Shown: piece by piece, positions 8,637 to 20,500 of the stretch
Layout of the letters: each line of letters opens with the position of its first letter
Numbering within the stretch: the first letter of the stretch is position 1
From: Guillardia theta CCMP2712
Lineage: Eukaryota > Cryptophyceae > Pyrenomonadales > Geminigeraceae
Reading direction: 5' to 3'
Assembly: GCF_000315625.1 (NCBI RefSeq)
Contig: NW_005434673.1
Location: 865,631-929,630 of the forward strand
DNA length: 64,000 nt
Made by a program: the position numbers and the translations under genes
The notes under the pieces: model-generated
What the model was told of the DNA's origin: nothing
What the model saw: the letters and a program-made list of their open reading frames with translations, nothing else
The model's database searches: none

Positions 8637-10560
8637 CCGACAACTCAAAGGACACGGGCTATGACGAGCTGGATGAACTGGTGAAGAAGGAGAAACAGTC
8701 TCTCGATATCGAGGAGCGGAATCAAAGTGATGTCGTGGATGAGTAGGAAAGGATGGGTTCTGACAGTTGCTACCTGTTTCATGCCAGGACCAAGAAACTG
8801 CGTCCTCGCAATTCTGCGAGCCAAGAGGTCAGAGTCAGGGATAAGCGCAACGGAATGACACGATTTCTATGGCAGCATTTCCCCGGTGCCAGGGCTGCCG
8901 TCGGTGGACAATGGTGACGTGGCAGATCAGAAGTATGGTGCTGAAAGTCCTTCACCTCTGCAGTGTTCGAGTACTTGCTCGAGAGCCGCGAGAGCGTTGG
9001 AGAAGAGTGGAACATGGGGATGATGTTCTACCTGCCGGAGGTGCAGGGTTAGAATCTCGTGGGCCGATGTGCGATGAGATGCTGACGAATGTTGTAGTGA
9101 TGGAGAATGAAAGTGTGGATGAGGCGATCGGTCGCCTTCTGAGAGAGGTAACAATATCATCACCATCACCATCACCATCACCATCACCATCACCATCACC
9201 ATCACCATCACCGTCACCATCTTAATGATCGTTATCATCATCACCACCACCATCTCCATCTCCATCTCCATGTCTATCTCCATCGTCGTCATCATCGTTG
9301 TCGTCAGCACTACCATCGCAGTCATCACCGTCATTTTCATTCAAGATATCACCTTGAACTCAGCAAAAACTCTTTCCTTGCAGTTCGGGTTGGAAAAAGG
9401 GCAGGCGGCGATCTACCCGAACCTGTTCCAGATACCTGAATATGAGGTTGTGCAAGAGAGAAGTCCTTTGATACTTCCCGACAACGAGGTGAGTGATGTT
9501 TGATGGGCAGAACACCTTACAAGAAATAGACACGTCAGAAGTTGACTAGGCAGACCGATCCTATTTGTACATGTCTAAACACCTCGTAGTAGCACTGATT
9601 CGCACATAACGCCAACATACTGGAGATTCCCTCCCTCACGTGTCTGTACGACAAGGTGCACATGACGACCAAAATCCTGGAGTTTCTGCGAGCCGAAGCT
9701 TTCATCGTCGTGGACTACAAGACTGAGAGTGAGTTGTTGTTGGTGTGATCGAAATGTCTGCAGATGACTGCTGGCCCATAGTGTGCACAACAAGCCATGA
9801 GCTGCGATGGGTTGACACTAAAGATATTCTAGAAGGCTGGCTTGCTGTGAGGCTTTTCGTCTCCCTCCCTTCCTCTCCCTCGTCCTCCTCTCCCAGTTTT
9901 TCCTTGTTCTCTTCCTCCCTCCTCGTCTTTCTCGCCCACCTTGTTTCTCCCTGCTGCTCCTTCTCTTCTCTCCGTTTTCTTCATCCCCTCCTCTCCACCA
10001 TGTTTCTCACTCCTTCCTGCCTGCCTTTCAAGATGCCTCCTGGTCGCTTTCATTCGTTCCGCTTGACTCCTTCCTCTCCTTGCCAGGCCACTGGGGGCAA
10101 ACCCACGCTTAACTCAGACAACCTGGACTCCGCCTTCCTCTTGAAAGGTTCAAGTCAACCCCTGCTATCGGGCTCTGGTTGTGAGTTGAGAGCAGACGGC
10201 TCGCGGGTGCACGAAGACGTTGTTGCTGTGCTGGCTCGTGTCGAGGTTGGGCCTCTTGCTGACTTGAAGGTCCTTGTGAGCTGCGAGCAGGGGCTGCGGG
10301 AGAGGTGGCCGACCAGGGTGCTGGAGAACTTCCGAGAGATTTCAGGGGTGGGAGAGGAGGGAGGAGCGGCAGGTGGAAGGGTGACTATGGCTGCAGCAAT
10401 TCGATCTGATGCGGATTATGGTCGAGATGGATCGATGGCAGGAGGGAGAGGAGGGAGGGGAGGGAGGGGAGGGAGGGGAGGGAGAGGAGGGAGGGGAGGG
10501 AGGGGAGGGAGACGGGCGTTGATGGCAGAGGCGAGGTTAAGAGTAGATGCATCCTTCTAA
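8637..10560 (+). CDS. Multi-exon gene of unknown function
   Basis: Several exon-sized frames bounded by GT-AG signals carry ordinary, non-repetitive protein sequence. They are DTGYDELDELVKKEKQSLDI near 8650; VFEYLLESRES then EEWNMGMMFYLPE near 8962-9045; MENESVDEAIGRLLREV near 9101; FGLEKGQAAIYPNLF then LPDNE at 9383-9488, followed by a clean GTGAGT; IPSLTCLYDKVHMTTKILEF near 9620; and PTLNSDNLDSAFLLKG near 10105. The last frame runs through ENFREISG into a (GGAGG)n tract coding Gly/Arg and stops at 10560. An AATAAA follows at 10812. I do not recognise the family, and the 5' end may lie further upstream, near 7800. The gene converges with the helicase gene. Confidence 0.45.
9153..9222. repeat. 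(CACCAT)n microsatellite in an intron
   Basis: About ten hexamer copies of CACCAT, followed by looser CAT/CATCTC repeats to about 9290. The tract lies between the exon ending LLREV and the exon starting FGLEKGQ, so it is probably intronic. Long repetitive frames over it on both strands are artefacts. Confidence 0.85.
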
Positions 10561-10811
10561 CTTGCCGTGTTGAGTCCTTGTTCAGATAAGGAGTGGGGGA
10601 AACAGGAAGGGGAGAGGAACAAACACGGGGGGGGGAGGAACTGGTGCAAGCGAAGGAGGAAGAGGAGGAGAAGTTGGTGTAGCAGACGACGGAGGAGAAC
10701 AAGGAGGAGAAGACAAAGAAAGAGAACCACAAGGAGATTGTGTTGATAATCGCAAAGTCAGGAAGGACGTACATCAAGAAATGAAACACTACACTGCTTT
10801 ACTTTTACAAG

Positions 10812-10817
10812 AATAAA
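10812..10817 (+). terminator. AATAAA poly(A) signal
   Basis: AATAAA sits about 250 bp after the last plus-strand frame (10560) and 53 bp before the helicase stop on the other strand. It probably ends the unknown plus-strand gene. The two transcripts are nearly end to end. Confidence 0.4.
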
Positions 10818-10869
10818 AAGAAAAATGAAGACAGGGCCAGAGCAACCCTTTGCTCGCTCCCTCTGTCGT

Positions 10870-13756
10870 CTATTTCTTGAATGCCGCCATGTTTACCCGG
10901 AGAGGTCTACCGTTGATCTTCTTCCTGCTCAAACAAATTAATGGCCATCTCCGGTTGACCCCTGCTCTCCTTTCTCCTCTTTCCCTCCCTTTTCTCACTG
11001 GTTTCCACCTTTCCTGTTCTCAGATCCCACTGACCAACTTCTCCGTCACTACAAATCCTTCCTTCCTTGTTCCGTACCCACCCGTTCAACGCCGAGCATG
11101 CATTCTGCGCTTCTTCTGAAGAGCCCAAAGTGACAAAAGCGACGCCCTGAGTATAAGTCAAGAGGAAAACGTTTAATGACTTACACAGTCGAAGAGAAAG
11201 ACAGGAAGAAGAAATGCAGAGACAAGAAGGAGGGCGAGGAGGAGAAAGTGAGGAAGAAAAAGTTGGTCTACCTTGAAGGTATTTGTCTCTTGATCGTTGA
11301 GCATCACAACTCTTTCGATCGATCCGTTGCTACTGAAAATCCTGCACAACTATCAGGTACTTCCCTTCCACCTTCTCCTCTTCCACCACCTCCGTATCAT
11401 CATCTCTATCATCCTCCCCCTCCTCCTCCTCCTCCTCTCCCCCCCCTCAACCCCCTTACTCCTCCTTCTCCTTCTCCTCCTCCTCCCCATCATCATCCCC
11501 ATTTCCTTTCTCTTCTTTCATGACACTCACTCTCTAATCGCTGGCTCGTCCATGTTGAAAGACAGGCCTCCAACAAACACCTTCCTCTCGTTCTCATTGT
11601 TCCCCCGCGGCCTGCTACCATGGTCATTCTCCATCCTTCTCCCCCTCCCCCTCCCCCTCCCCTTTCTCCTCCTCCTCTCCGTACCTGCCAGGGGACTTCC
11701 CTCCACCGTCAGACCTCCTGCCCGCCGGAGACATGGACTCGCCTCCCCTTCCTCTCCCTCCTCCTCCTGCTCCGCCGAACGCCCCGTTGCGATTCCCCTC
11801 CTGCAGCGCCGGCAAGTCCTCCAGGCTCCTGACGGGCTCGAGGACGCAGCCAGGGGGAGAGCCGGCCTGCTCGAACTCCTCCACCTTGTCCTGCGGAACG
11901 TCGAAGGCTGCGCCCATGACCGGCTGCTCCTTGAAGAGACGGATACCCTTGATGCTGGAGACGAGCTCTTGAGGGAGGACCTTGCGGAGGAGAACAAAAA
12001 CCATCCTGCTCTCTGCCATGGGCTGAGTCGTCTTGATCACAAAGGTCTTGAACCCTTCGAGGGAGGACAGGAGCGAGCGGGCGGGGAGCGGCTTCGTCTG
12101 CCCAGCGATCACGGCAAGGGCAGCGCAGAGCGCCTTGGTAGCGCCCATGTCCTGTATCATCTCCTCTGCCGTCTTCTCGAAGAGCGGCAGGACGTCGCTG
12201 TGCACCTCCTCTACAGACAGCTTGATGTCCCTCGCGTTCGCCTTCACGATCTCCTCTGGCTGCGGCGCGCTGATCTGCCGCATCTTCGTCTTGATCCTCC
12301 ACTCGATAGCTCGCAGCTGGTGCATTTCCCTCGGAGTGAAGAACGTCACCGCTACCCCGCTCCTCCCCGCTCGCCCCGTCCTCCCCGACCGATGCACGTA
12401 CGTGTCTGCGTCCTTGGTGGGATGGCACATGATGACTAGGTCGACCTCAGGGATGTCCAGCCCTCGTGCCGCCACGTCAGTCGCCACCAGGCAGCGGAAC
12501 TTCCCGTCCCTGAACGCCTGAAAGGTCGTCTCCCTCTGAGCCTGCGCTATGTCCCCGTGCAGCACCGCGCAGTCCTGCTTGATCGCATCGTCGAGCGCAA
12601 GCTCGTTCGCCTCCTTCTTTGTCTCCGTGAAGATGATGGTCTTCCCGTGAGACCCAGCATAGCACAGCACGATGTCTCCTATCGTCCTTGCGCGGGAGTT
12701 CCATGGGCAGGGGATACACAGGTGCTCGATCCTAGTCGCCGTCTCCTGCCCCTGCTGTCCGGACACAAGGTCGACATGGGCCGTGTTGTTCTTGTCGAAG
12801 TATTTTTCCGTCGTCTGTGCGATCCAGTCGGGGATCGTAGCAGAGAAGAGCAGGGTCTGCACATGCTCGGGCTTGCTCTCCGCCTCCTCCCCCATCACCC
12901 CCTTGAAGATCTTGTCTACCGCGTCCTTGAAGCCGATGTTCAGCATCTCGTCTGCTTCATCCAGCACGAAGTATCGCACATTGTTCAGCTTCAGCTGCCC
13001 CCTCTCCATGAAGTCGATCACTCGCCCTGGCGTGCCCACCACCCAGTCCACCCCTTTCCTCAGCGCCTGCCCTTGCTCAGCGTAAGCAACGCCTCCATAC
13101 ACCGTGAGGACTGAGAAGCCATCGGCTGCGACCATCTCGAGCACCTTGGCAATCTGCTTGGCGAGCTCGCGGGTTGGAGAGAGGATGAGGCAGGAGGGCG
13201 TCCTCCCGTACTTCCGCGTGTCCAGTTCCCCCTCCTCCTTGAGTCGAAGCATCTGCTCGTGAACAGGGAGGATGAAGGAGAGAGTCTTACCCGTCCCTGT
13301 CCTCGCTCTTGCAATCAGATCCTTGCCCTCCATGACGTGATTGAAAGTGGCCGACTGGATGGGGAACAAGCTCGTGATACCTCCTGCCTTGAGCTTCTCT
13401 ACAGTCTGGTCCGAGATGTCAAAGTCGGTCAGGGGTCTGTTGCCAGCGTTCTCCGAGACAGTCTCGTTGATCTCAGAAGGCTCCTCAGCCTTCTTTCTCT
13501 TCTTTCCAGCCTTGTCGGTCTCCTTCGGCTCCTCCTGCTTCTTCCCTCCTTTCCCCCTCCCGCCCTTCTTGATCTGCTCACCATCGTTTCCCTTCGATTT
13601 CTTGGCTGGCGGCTCGTCATCTCCCCTCCTCCTCTTCTTCTTGTCGTCATCGACCTTGCTCATCTCCTCGTCCTCCTCCTCTCCCTTCCTCCCCCTCCTC
13701 TTCTCCTCCTTCCCTTCGCTGGATTTCCTCTGGCCATCTTTCGCCATCACCGCCAT
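10870..13756 (-). CDS. Nucleolar-type DEAD-box RNA helicase with GUCT and C-terminal RRM (DDX21/DDX50-like)
   Basis: ATP-dependent RNA helicase, probably of the nucleolus and ribosome assembly. Five exons by my reading: 13756-11685, 11611-11531, 11341-11272, 11146-11082 and 10924-10870, all GT-AG and frame consistent, ending ALNGKKINGRPLRVNM then a stop. Residues 1-95 are Lys/Glu-rich, typical of nucleolar targeting. Helicase motifs in order: Q motif FPIQSATF (131), ARTGTGKT (151), PTRELAKQ (194), GTPGRV (241), DEAD (266), SAT (305) and HRSGRTGRAG. A GUCT domain follows, then an RGG-like stretch, then an RRM whose RNP2 (KVFVGGLSF) and RNP1 (GVAFVTLGS) are split across exons. An in-frame ATG at 14134 would add a GC-rich extension; 13756 is preferred because it begins the typical basic tail. 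Family-level call is strong; the exact orthologue is less sure. Confidence 0.92.
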
Positions 13757-13829
13757 GCGCTTCACGTGCAGAGTACCCGTGGTCAGTGAGGAGATGAGGG
13801 TCCTTGTCTCCAAGAGCCTGAGAGTGCGG

Positions 13830-14180
13830 GCCCGTACCGTACGGACCGCGGCGATCGGATCGGACAGTGAGGCCCGGCGGGCCGGGGCCAGGCAGCTCTG
13901 CGGATCGGATCGTTGGCCGGGCCGCGAGACGCCGGACGAATCAAGGCATGAGGATGCGGGCCTCAGTAACTCAGTTGGGTACAACTTGAGATGAAAGTTC
14001 ATTCCGACTGTCAAGTTCACTGTGACAGCCGAACTTCGGAAGTTGGGCCTTGGCCCGGCGGCCTCAAGTACGGTAGCCAGAGACGGATCCTCAGCAGCAT
14101 CCTCCTCCACTGCAGCATCCTCCACCAGAAGCATCAGCAGCAGCTTCAGCCGGCTTGATCGCAGGGGACGGCCCGCCTAT
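13830..14180. repeat. GC-rich CCGGGCC-type intergenic block
   Basis: Upstream of the helicase start lies a dense run of GGCCCGG / CCGGGCC and CGGATCGG words (13850-13940), followed by GTCAAGTTCACTGTGACAGC and a second GGCCCGGCGG (14050-14065). Similar blocks occur near 29350-29480, 34090-34245, 43380-43455 and 50690-50850. It may be a promoter-associated CpG-like element or a degenerate mobile repeat; the sequence alone does not decide. Confidence 0.5.
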
Positions 14181-14311
14181 TAGCAGAGAAGGTCAGATTG
14201 AAAGTTGCTGAGCTTATAGAAGTTGAGCTTACAGGGGAATTCACCGTAGTGAACTGATCTGTCCCTGTTCTCGACGCATCAGGCAACGGAGGGCTTCAAG
14301 GCGGGCATAAG

Positions 14312-16061
14312 TTACCCGAGAATCTCAAAGTGAGGGGCGAGCCAGCTTACTCCGTTCTCTCCTGTGGAGGCAATCTCAGTCTACCTCCTCCTTGCTCAGC
14401 TTCTCTGGCTTCACTCACCCAGCATCGCCGCAGTGTTCCCACAGACCAGGCTGAGCTTGCCCTTCTCGAAGAGGTGGTGATCGTCGAGCATGTAGGAGTG
14501 CTCCATTCCTTTGATAGTTCCCTTGTACCTCACAGCCTGCATCGGAGGAAGCTTCAACATTTGAAGGCCAGAGATCGCACTTGAGCACTCGCCTGGCCAT
14601 AGTCTTCACATAGTGTCTCAAGCATCCCCTCAGGAAGCTTGAAGAGGCGGTAGGTGATTGAGAAGAACTTCGCTTCACCCAAGATGGCCTTCAGCTCGGG
14701 GTCATGAACTTCGATAGGAGCCTTGAAACCAAGATTAGCATGCGTCTGTAAAAGCATGTACCGCCACTCACAGACGAGAGAATTCTGGGGTCGCCAAATC
14801 CAGCCGCTCTGGCGTATCGAATGAAATCATTGGTGTAGAGGGCGCCTGCGATGCACTCGCCCCAGCTACATGCCAGTCAGCTGGGAGTTTCCACATTCGC
14901 TGTGGGACATACAGGACTTCATGCTCTTGGACGTTCTTTGGAAGTCTACGATCACAGTAGACGTCGGAGAAATAAAACTCGCCTCCCGGTTTCAGGACGC
15001 GGTACACTTCCCTGAAGAAACCGCAGACACGGTCAGTCAAAGAGCAAACCAGGTATCATGGCATCACCTCAGCACTCGAGGCTTGTCAGGGGATAGGTTG
15101 ACTACACAGTTGCTGATCACAAGCTGCGCAACAACGTTCAGTGCTGATGGCACGCGGAGTTAACATTGAATACATCAAAAGTGTTGGCCTGGATGCCAGC
15201 TTCTTCTAGACGTTCGATGTATCCTTCCACGAAGTTGAGGTTGCAACGATCATACCTGCACAGTGCAACTGGCATCAGAGTGCAAGTCTTGTTTCCAGGC
15301 GGCAGCCAAAACACAACTGGCAAAAGTTTATCACTGTACCCGAGTGACTTGCAGTACTGCTCCGCATGGGCCCTAGCCACCGAGAGCTGCTCCGCTGTCA
15401 TGTCGATTCCTGCATCACAGAACTTCAGCAACCCCCAGCTTCTTGTAGACTATCGCAACTTACCAACAACAGAGCCAGTCGGTCCGACGAGAGCAGCTGC
15501 AGCATAACAATCCCTTCCTGAGCCGCTCCCTAGGTCAAGAACAGATCGCCCTTGAAATGGCACGAGCTCAACTCAGACGGGTCGCTTCTGTCATACTGCA
15601 TGTACCTTCGATGCCCAGAGGAAGAGGAGCTCCGCATCCATAGAACTTTTCACGGACCTAACAATGCTTTCACCACTAGCCATTCTCCTCTGAACAGGCT
15701 ATCAACCTCCTTGGGGATTGAGCGGATAACTTTCGCCTTCAAGAAAAGATCCAAGTCAGGAGCAACTATCTCAGGCAGGAAGAGCAGCATCACCACAACG
15801 GGATGGGGACGACCACTCGCTGTGCATGCTGAAGTCTTCAGATCCTTGCTGGTGTGGAGCACCTGCGGACGAATCAGCGATCACCCATGGATGTTCCCAT
15901 CAAAACACCTTGCCATAGTAGTCCTTCACGGACTCCAACGTCTGCAGAGCACGAAAGAGGTCAGCAGATGGAAAAACTTTCGCTCTACACGCATGCCAGG
16001 CAGTAATCCTCACTGAATCCACTGGGACCGTTAGTCGCATCCAAGGATATCCTTCACCCAT
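14312..16061 (-). CDS. Arsenite methyltransferase-like SAM enzyme (AS3MT/ArsM type), multi-exon
   Basis: Predicted to methylate As(III) with S-adenosylmethionine in the cytosol, a detoxification step. Exon peptides in order on the minus strand: [20 protein letters not shown] then [23 protein letters not shown]; the SAM motif [40 protein letters not shown] then [121 protein letters not shown]; and the last exon [13 protein letters not shown], with stop at 14314-14312. The three Cys positions I can align with the active-site cysteines of the family (in LKTSAC, SNCVVN and GECIAGALY) are present. The start is uncertain: a short first exon with ATG 16061 is possible. No leader is visible. Confidence 0.85.
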
Positions 16062-17522
16062 TGGCTGTCCCTAACTCTATGTAATCTGCGTCTTCAAACT
16101 TTTTTTTCATGCTATCTAGATCCATTTCATCGTATAGATCTCATCGAATCCCCGCCCGACATCATCATGTTTTCATCTTTAAGCTGCCCCACCAGCCCCC
16201 GTCCTCCTAGTTTCTACCGCCTCACTCTCATTGTACTGGCTTTGCTTTTGCCATGCATGCTCTCTTTTCACTCTTGCAAATATCTCACTGCAGATATTCT
16301 TACAGTCACATCCTCCTCCCTCCCCGTCCTCTCTCCTCCTTCAACATCTCCACTCTCACCATCTCGTTGGTCGGCATGTTTTTGCTGGCTATGTTTTTAG
16401 ATCTTCCGCGCTTGTGTCTAGAACAAAGAGGCGGTCTTGAGATGAAGGGGTCCTTGCGACCGGATTCACATGGGTAGTGAATACAAATTCAATTACTAGG
16501 GGTGGTTTTCCCTGGATAATTGATGGTAAGGGGTAGGGGGACGAGGCGATGACAGAGAATGGGTAGGGTAGTAGAGTGCCCGTGCTCTTTCAACAGCTCG
16601 ATATGGGGGTACTCTTGCGGTTTATAACAGGGTGGGGTGACTTCTTGGAGCTGTCAGATGTCATGGGTGGGTGGGCTGTATTATGACTACCGGTGTATTT
16701 CATTGTCAAGTACCGGTACAATTTCCATATTCTCCGGTCGCACGTCGTGTGGGGACATGTGACTGGGAATAGGAGGGGTCATGTGCAGGACGAGGGGTGG
16801 GTAGGGTGGGTCAGGAATGTGCCGGGCCGGCGTGTTGTATGGCCGAAGTCCCCGGCGACAAACTGCAGAGTGAGGCTCATAACCTAAATTTAGGATACCA
16901 GGGGGGTGGGGTATTATTATAGCCTGCTAGAAGACCGTGGGGGAGGTGGGGTGGAAGTGAATAAATCTGTTTTTAAACTGTAGTGCAAATTGGTACAAAT
17001 TACCAAAGAAAGTTAGAAATATGTATACTAATTTCTTAAATGTATTTTGATTTTGTACAATATTTATAAAAACAAGGCTCCGTATGTAAAATTACTTGTA
17101 AACAAACATTTAGGTTAAACTTCTTTTTTTCCTTTCTTATTTCGGGCGGCAGCCAATGGTTCAACAGCTCGGACGGGGGTTGTGCTGCGCATGCTGAAGG
17201 TAGGAGATTGCGTGTGGTACGAGATGAGACACGTCAGAAAATGTTCTACATGGTTGTGCTCTGATGTGCCACGCATGCCTTATCTTTCATAAGCTCTGTT
17301 GATGCAGTTTGATGTGCTTGTCACCTTTGAAAAGACTTGTGTCTGGTTGCTCAATGTGATACTGAGTTATTCTGTTTCCCTGTTGTGCTGATAAGCTATT
17401 GCTATTGTTTTATTGTGTATTGCTCTGATTCATACTCCTGACATGTAATTTGAATTGTCATTCTTTTCTGACAATCGTCCTACAGGTTAATATTTAAGTA
17501 GCTTCAGTCTGTTTTCCCGACC
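16062..17522. other. Intergenic region, G-rich then AT-rich
   Basis: Bases 16070-16440 are pyrimidine-rich. From 16480 to 16970 the plus strand is dominated by GGGTGGGGT / GGGGTAGGG words. From 16970 to 17130 it turns AT-rich with a GGTACAAATTACC word. The last 350 bp before the ATG at 17523 probably hold the promoter of the TRF4-like gene. No convincing coding frame or RNA gene was seen. Confidence 0.5.
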
Positions 17523-20500
17523 ATGTCTTCGACAGAGAAGGAGTACCGAAACGTTCTGGCCTTTTTTGTCTCTCTGCCAGCTGATGATCGTCTGAATCTT
17601 TTATACATCACAAAACCAAGATCTGCTGCTGTCCTTCATCGGATGTACGACATCTTGTCTCAGGCCAGCAATCAAGCATCGATCGCATTTTATTTCGATG
17701 GGATTCAGCAAGTTAGAACCGTGAAAAACTACGGAGATTGGACTCCGAGCATGGAGCCGAGCTTGGAGAAGCTGAAGTTCTTCTCATCCTCAGTTTCCAC
17801 CGCCAACTTCGAACTAGAATTCGAGCTGGAAAGGGTCTTGCGCCTGAGCGTGGTCGATGACGTGTTCGTGCCCTTCGAGTTGTTGGAGTTCAGCCAGGAC
17901 GCTGAAAAGATCTTTGACATGCTCTATAACCTGGCTCCTTTCGTGACTTGCTACGATCGGCCATCTTCAAGGCTCAGGGGAACTCAGTACTTCACCCCCC
18001 TGACCTTTGTTGCTTCGTTGATGATGAAGAACATATTGGATCGCTACAGTGTGATGTCGAAAAAAGGCATCACACAACCTGCCCGATGCTCAACGATGTC
18101 CGATGGGCCCAATGTCCGGAATATTCTTGCTCGACTCCGCCAGTTCTCAAAGGCGGAGCTCAATTCCATAGACTTTTCGTTCACTCGAGAGTTGTTACGA
18201 AGGTGCTCTCGAAGTATTTCAGGTCAGATCTCCGTTTGACATCTCAGCTGTATGCCTGATTTGGTGAAAGATTTACCAACGAGGTCTGTCGAGCAAGATA
18301 CAGAAAATTTTGAAGTCGTTGCTAAGGTTCCCATTTTGGTTGCCTTGAAGTACGAGCTTACAAAAGAGCAGGGCCTCATGATGAAGGATAAGGAAAACGG
18401 GTGGGAGAAGGTGAATTCGTGGGCGAAGCAGTGGAGTGCGCTCGATCCTCGCCTGGAACAATCTCAGGTTGAGATCTGAAACCATCACTTGCTTGCCAGT
18501 GATTGTGTTCCTTCAGGTCTCGGCAGCTGCTACACCACTGGGCGTTGCGTCGCCGGTTGAAGACGAAGACGCGACACTTATTCCCAACTATCTAAGCCTT
18601 GTATTATCGACAGAAAAATTACGACTCAGCCGATCGGTGAGCTCACTTGGTTTCCTGGTTGCGGTCGTGCGTTAGTGACCTTCGATGAAACTCAGATGAT
18701 TCGACGCGAAATCTTCTCAAGTTTCAAACGAGGGCCGCATGTAGAGAACTTTGCTTGTCTAGCAGATTGTTGGCATTGTGATCAGGAGCTATATGATGTG
18801 TCCTGCTTGACAAATCCTGGTGGAAAAGTTGCAGGCAATATCTTGAGTTCCGGGTGCAAGTATGCAGACACCTTGATGCATGCTCTTGTTTCGTTCCCAT
18901 TGGCGTATTCGGCATTTTATCGCAGACATTTGCACAAGGAGACACAATTCACTTTTGCTGAAATGGCCCGGGATGTCCTAAAAACCACAAGGCCCCAGGC
19001 ACTGTCGAAGGTAATCGTTGGGCTCCCCACTTCTCCAAACTGATGTTGAGATCCAGGACCTGCATCTGTCCCAAAAATCTTCCACGGAGTTTACCAAGAG
19101 CATTCTGTGGGATACATCATCGTCCAGACTTTGCCGCGGAGACAAGGTTTCAATCGTGCACAAGGACGCAGATCGAGAAAGCCATTCAAGGATTTGGGGG
19201 GGGGTTCGGAATGATATCTTCTCTGCCGAATCCTCAAGCGCTGGCGCTCCTTTTGACAAGGATTGGAACATCATGGACAAGATTGATGAAGTACGTCTGC
19301 GCAGTGAAGAATGCCTGGGACAGACGGCTCAGCAGATGGATGAAGCGTCGCTAGCATACGAGAGCATGGCAAAGAAGAGCTATCTCTCTCAACAGCCGGC
19401 CTGCCAGTCGCCTTTTGTTGAACGGAACAGTTACAAGACTCCCAGGTCTTCAAGGCGAAAGCCTGTGCATGAACAAGAGAGAGATCTTTCGGACAGCAGC
19501 ATCGATTCAATGTCCTCATCCTCCTCCTCCTCCTCCTCCTCCTCGCAGCTGTCGGAAGCTGAATCACTCAATGTTAATGGGCCAAATGGGGATGAGGATG
19601 AACAAGTCAAGCCACAGGACACCTCGATCATGCTGAAGAGCAGAGAACTCGATGCCCCAGGTCGCGATCGCAGCACAAGCCCTCAGTCACCCAAAGGAAC
19701 AGATGAACCCGTTGATTCCGACGTAGAGAATCAAGAAGTGTCGGAAACAGCGATCGGGAAGGTGAGGGAGAATGTGAGTGTAGCTTCTGAAGAGGAAAGA
19801 GATGAAGTAGCAGAAAGCATGGCTCCAAGCCTCAAGTCAGACATCTCGGCAGCAAAAGCTGCTGAAAATGCGTCAGGGATCATGTTCTCAGCAAGCAATG
19901 ACACGCAACAAGGGAGCGATCTTCTTTCGAATGCTACAAAGTCAGACATCCAAGATTTTAGCAAGACGCAGTGTGAAATAAGCTCCAAGATATCTGACAA
20001 AACCCATAAGGCTAGCTCGAAACGTCTCGCACACTACAACCCTTTGAGACCGGAGCATCACTGCTTCGCTTCGATGCCTGATGACAGGAAGTCGGTCACG
20101 AGGAGGCTGCACAGTGAGATCGTTGAGTTGCTGAACCAAGTGTACCCCACCAACTCTACGAGGACGCGGCGTCAGAGGATCGTTGACCTCGTTGACGAAG
20201 CTGTGAAATCGTGCTGGGAGGGAGCGCATGTGGAGGTGTATGGCTCCTTCTCGACTGATCTCTACCTACCTCACAGTGATGTGGACGTGCTCGTCATTGG
20301 AGCAAAAGAATGGTCGATCGAATCGAAGATGAAGCACCTGGCTTCACGTTTGAAATCCATGCCATGGTGTAGGTACATGAGGTCTATCGAGAACACTTCA
20401 GTCCCAGTGATCAAATTGTCGGCCGACGTGTCCAAGATCTCCTTGAACGAGGGACGAGCAGGGTCCGCAGGGGAGGGCCACGAGGACTCCGACATGTCTG

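Noticed and set aside
9157-9340. Minus-strand protein rich in Met/Val over the (CACCAT)n tract
   Set aside because: It is a translation of a microsatellite; exon evidence for a normal gene is on the plus strand.
13757-14134. Upstream in-frame extension of the helicase to ATG 14134
   Set aside because: The extension translates a GC-rich intergenic block and lacks conserved sequence; the basic tail starting at 13756 is the expected N-terminus.
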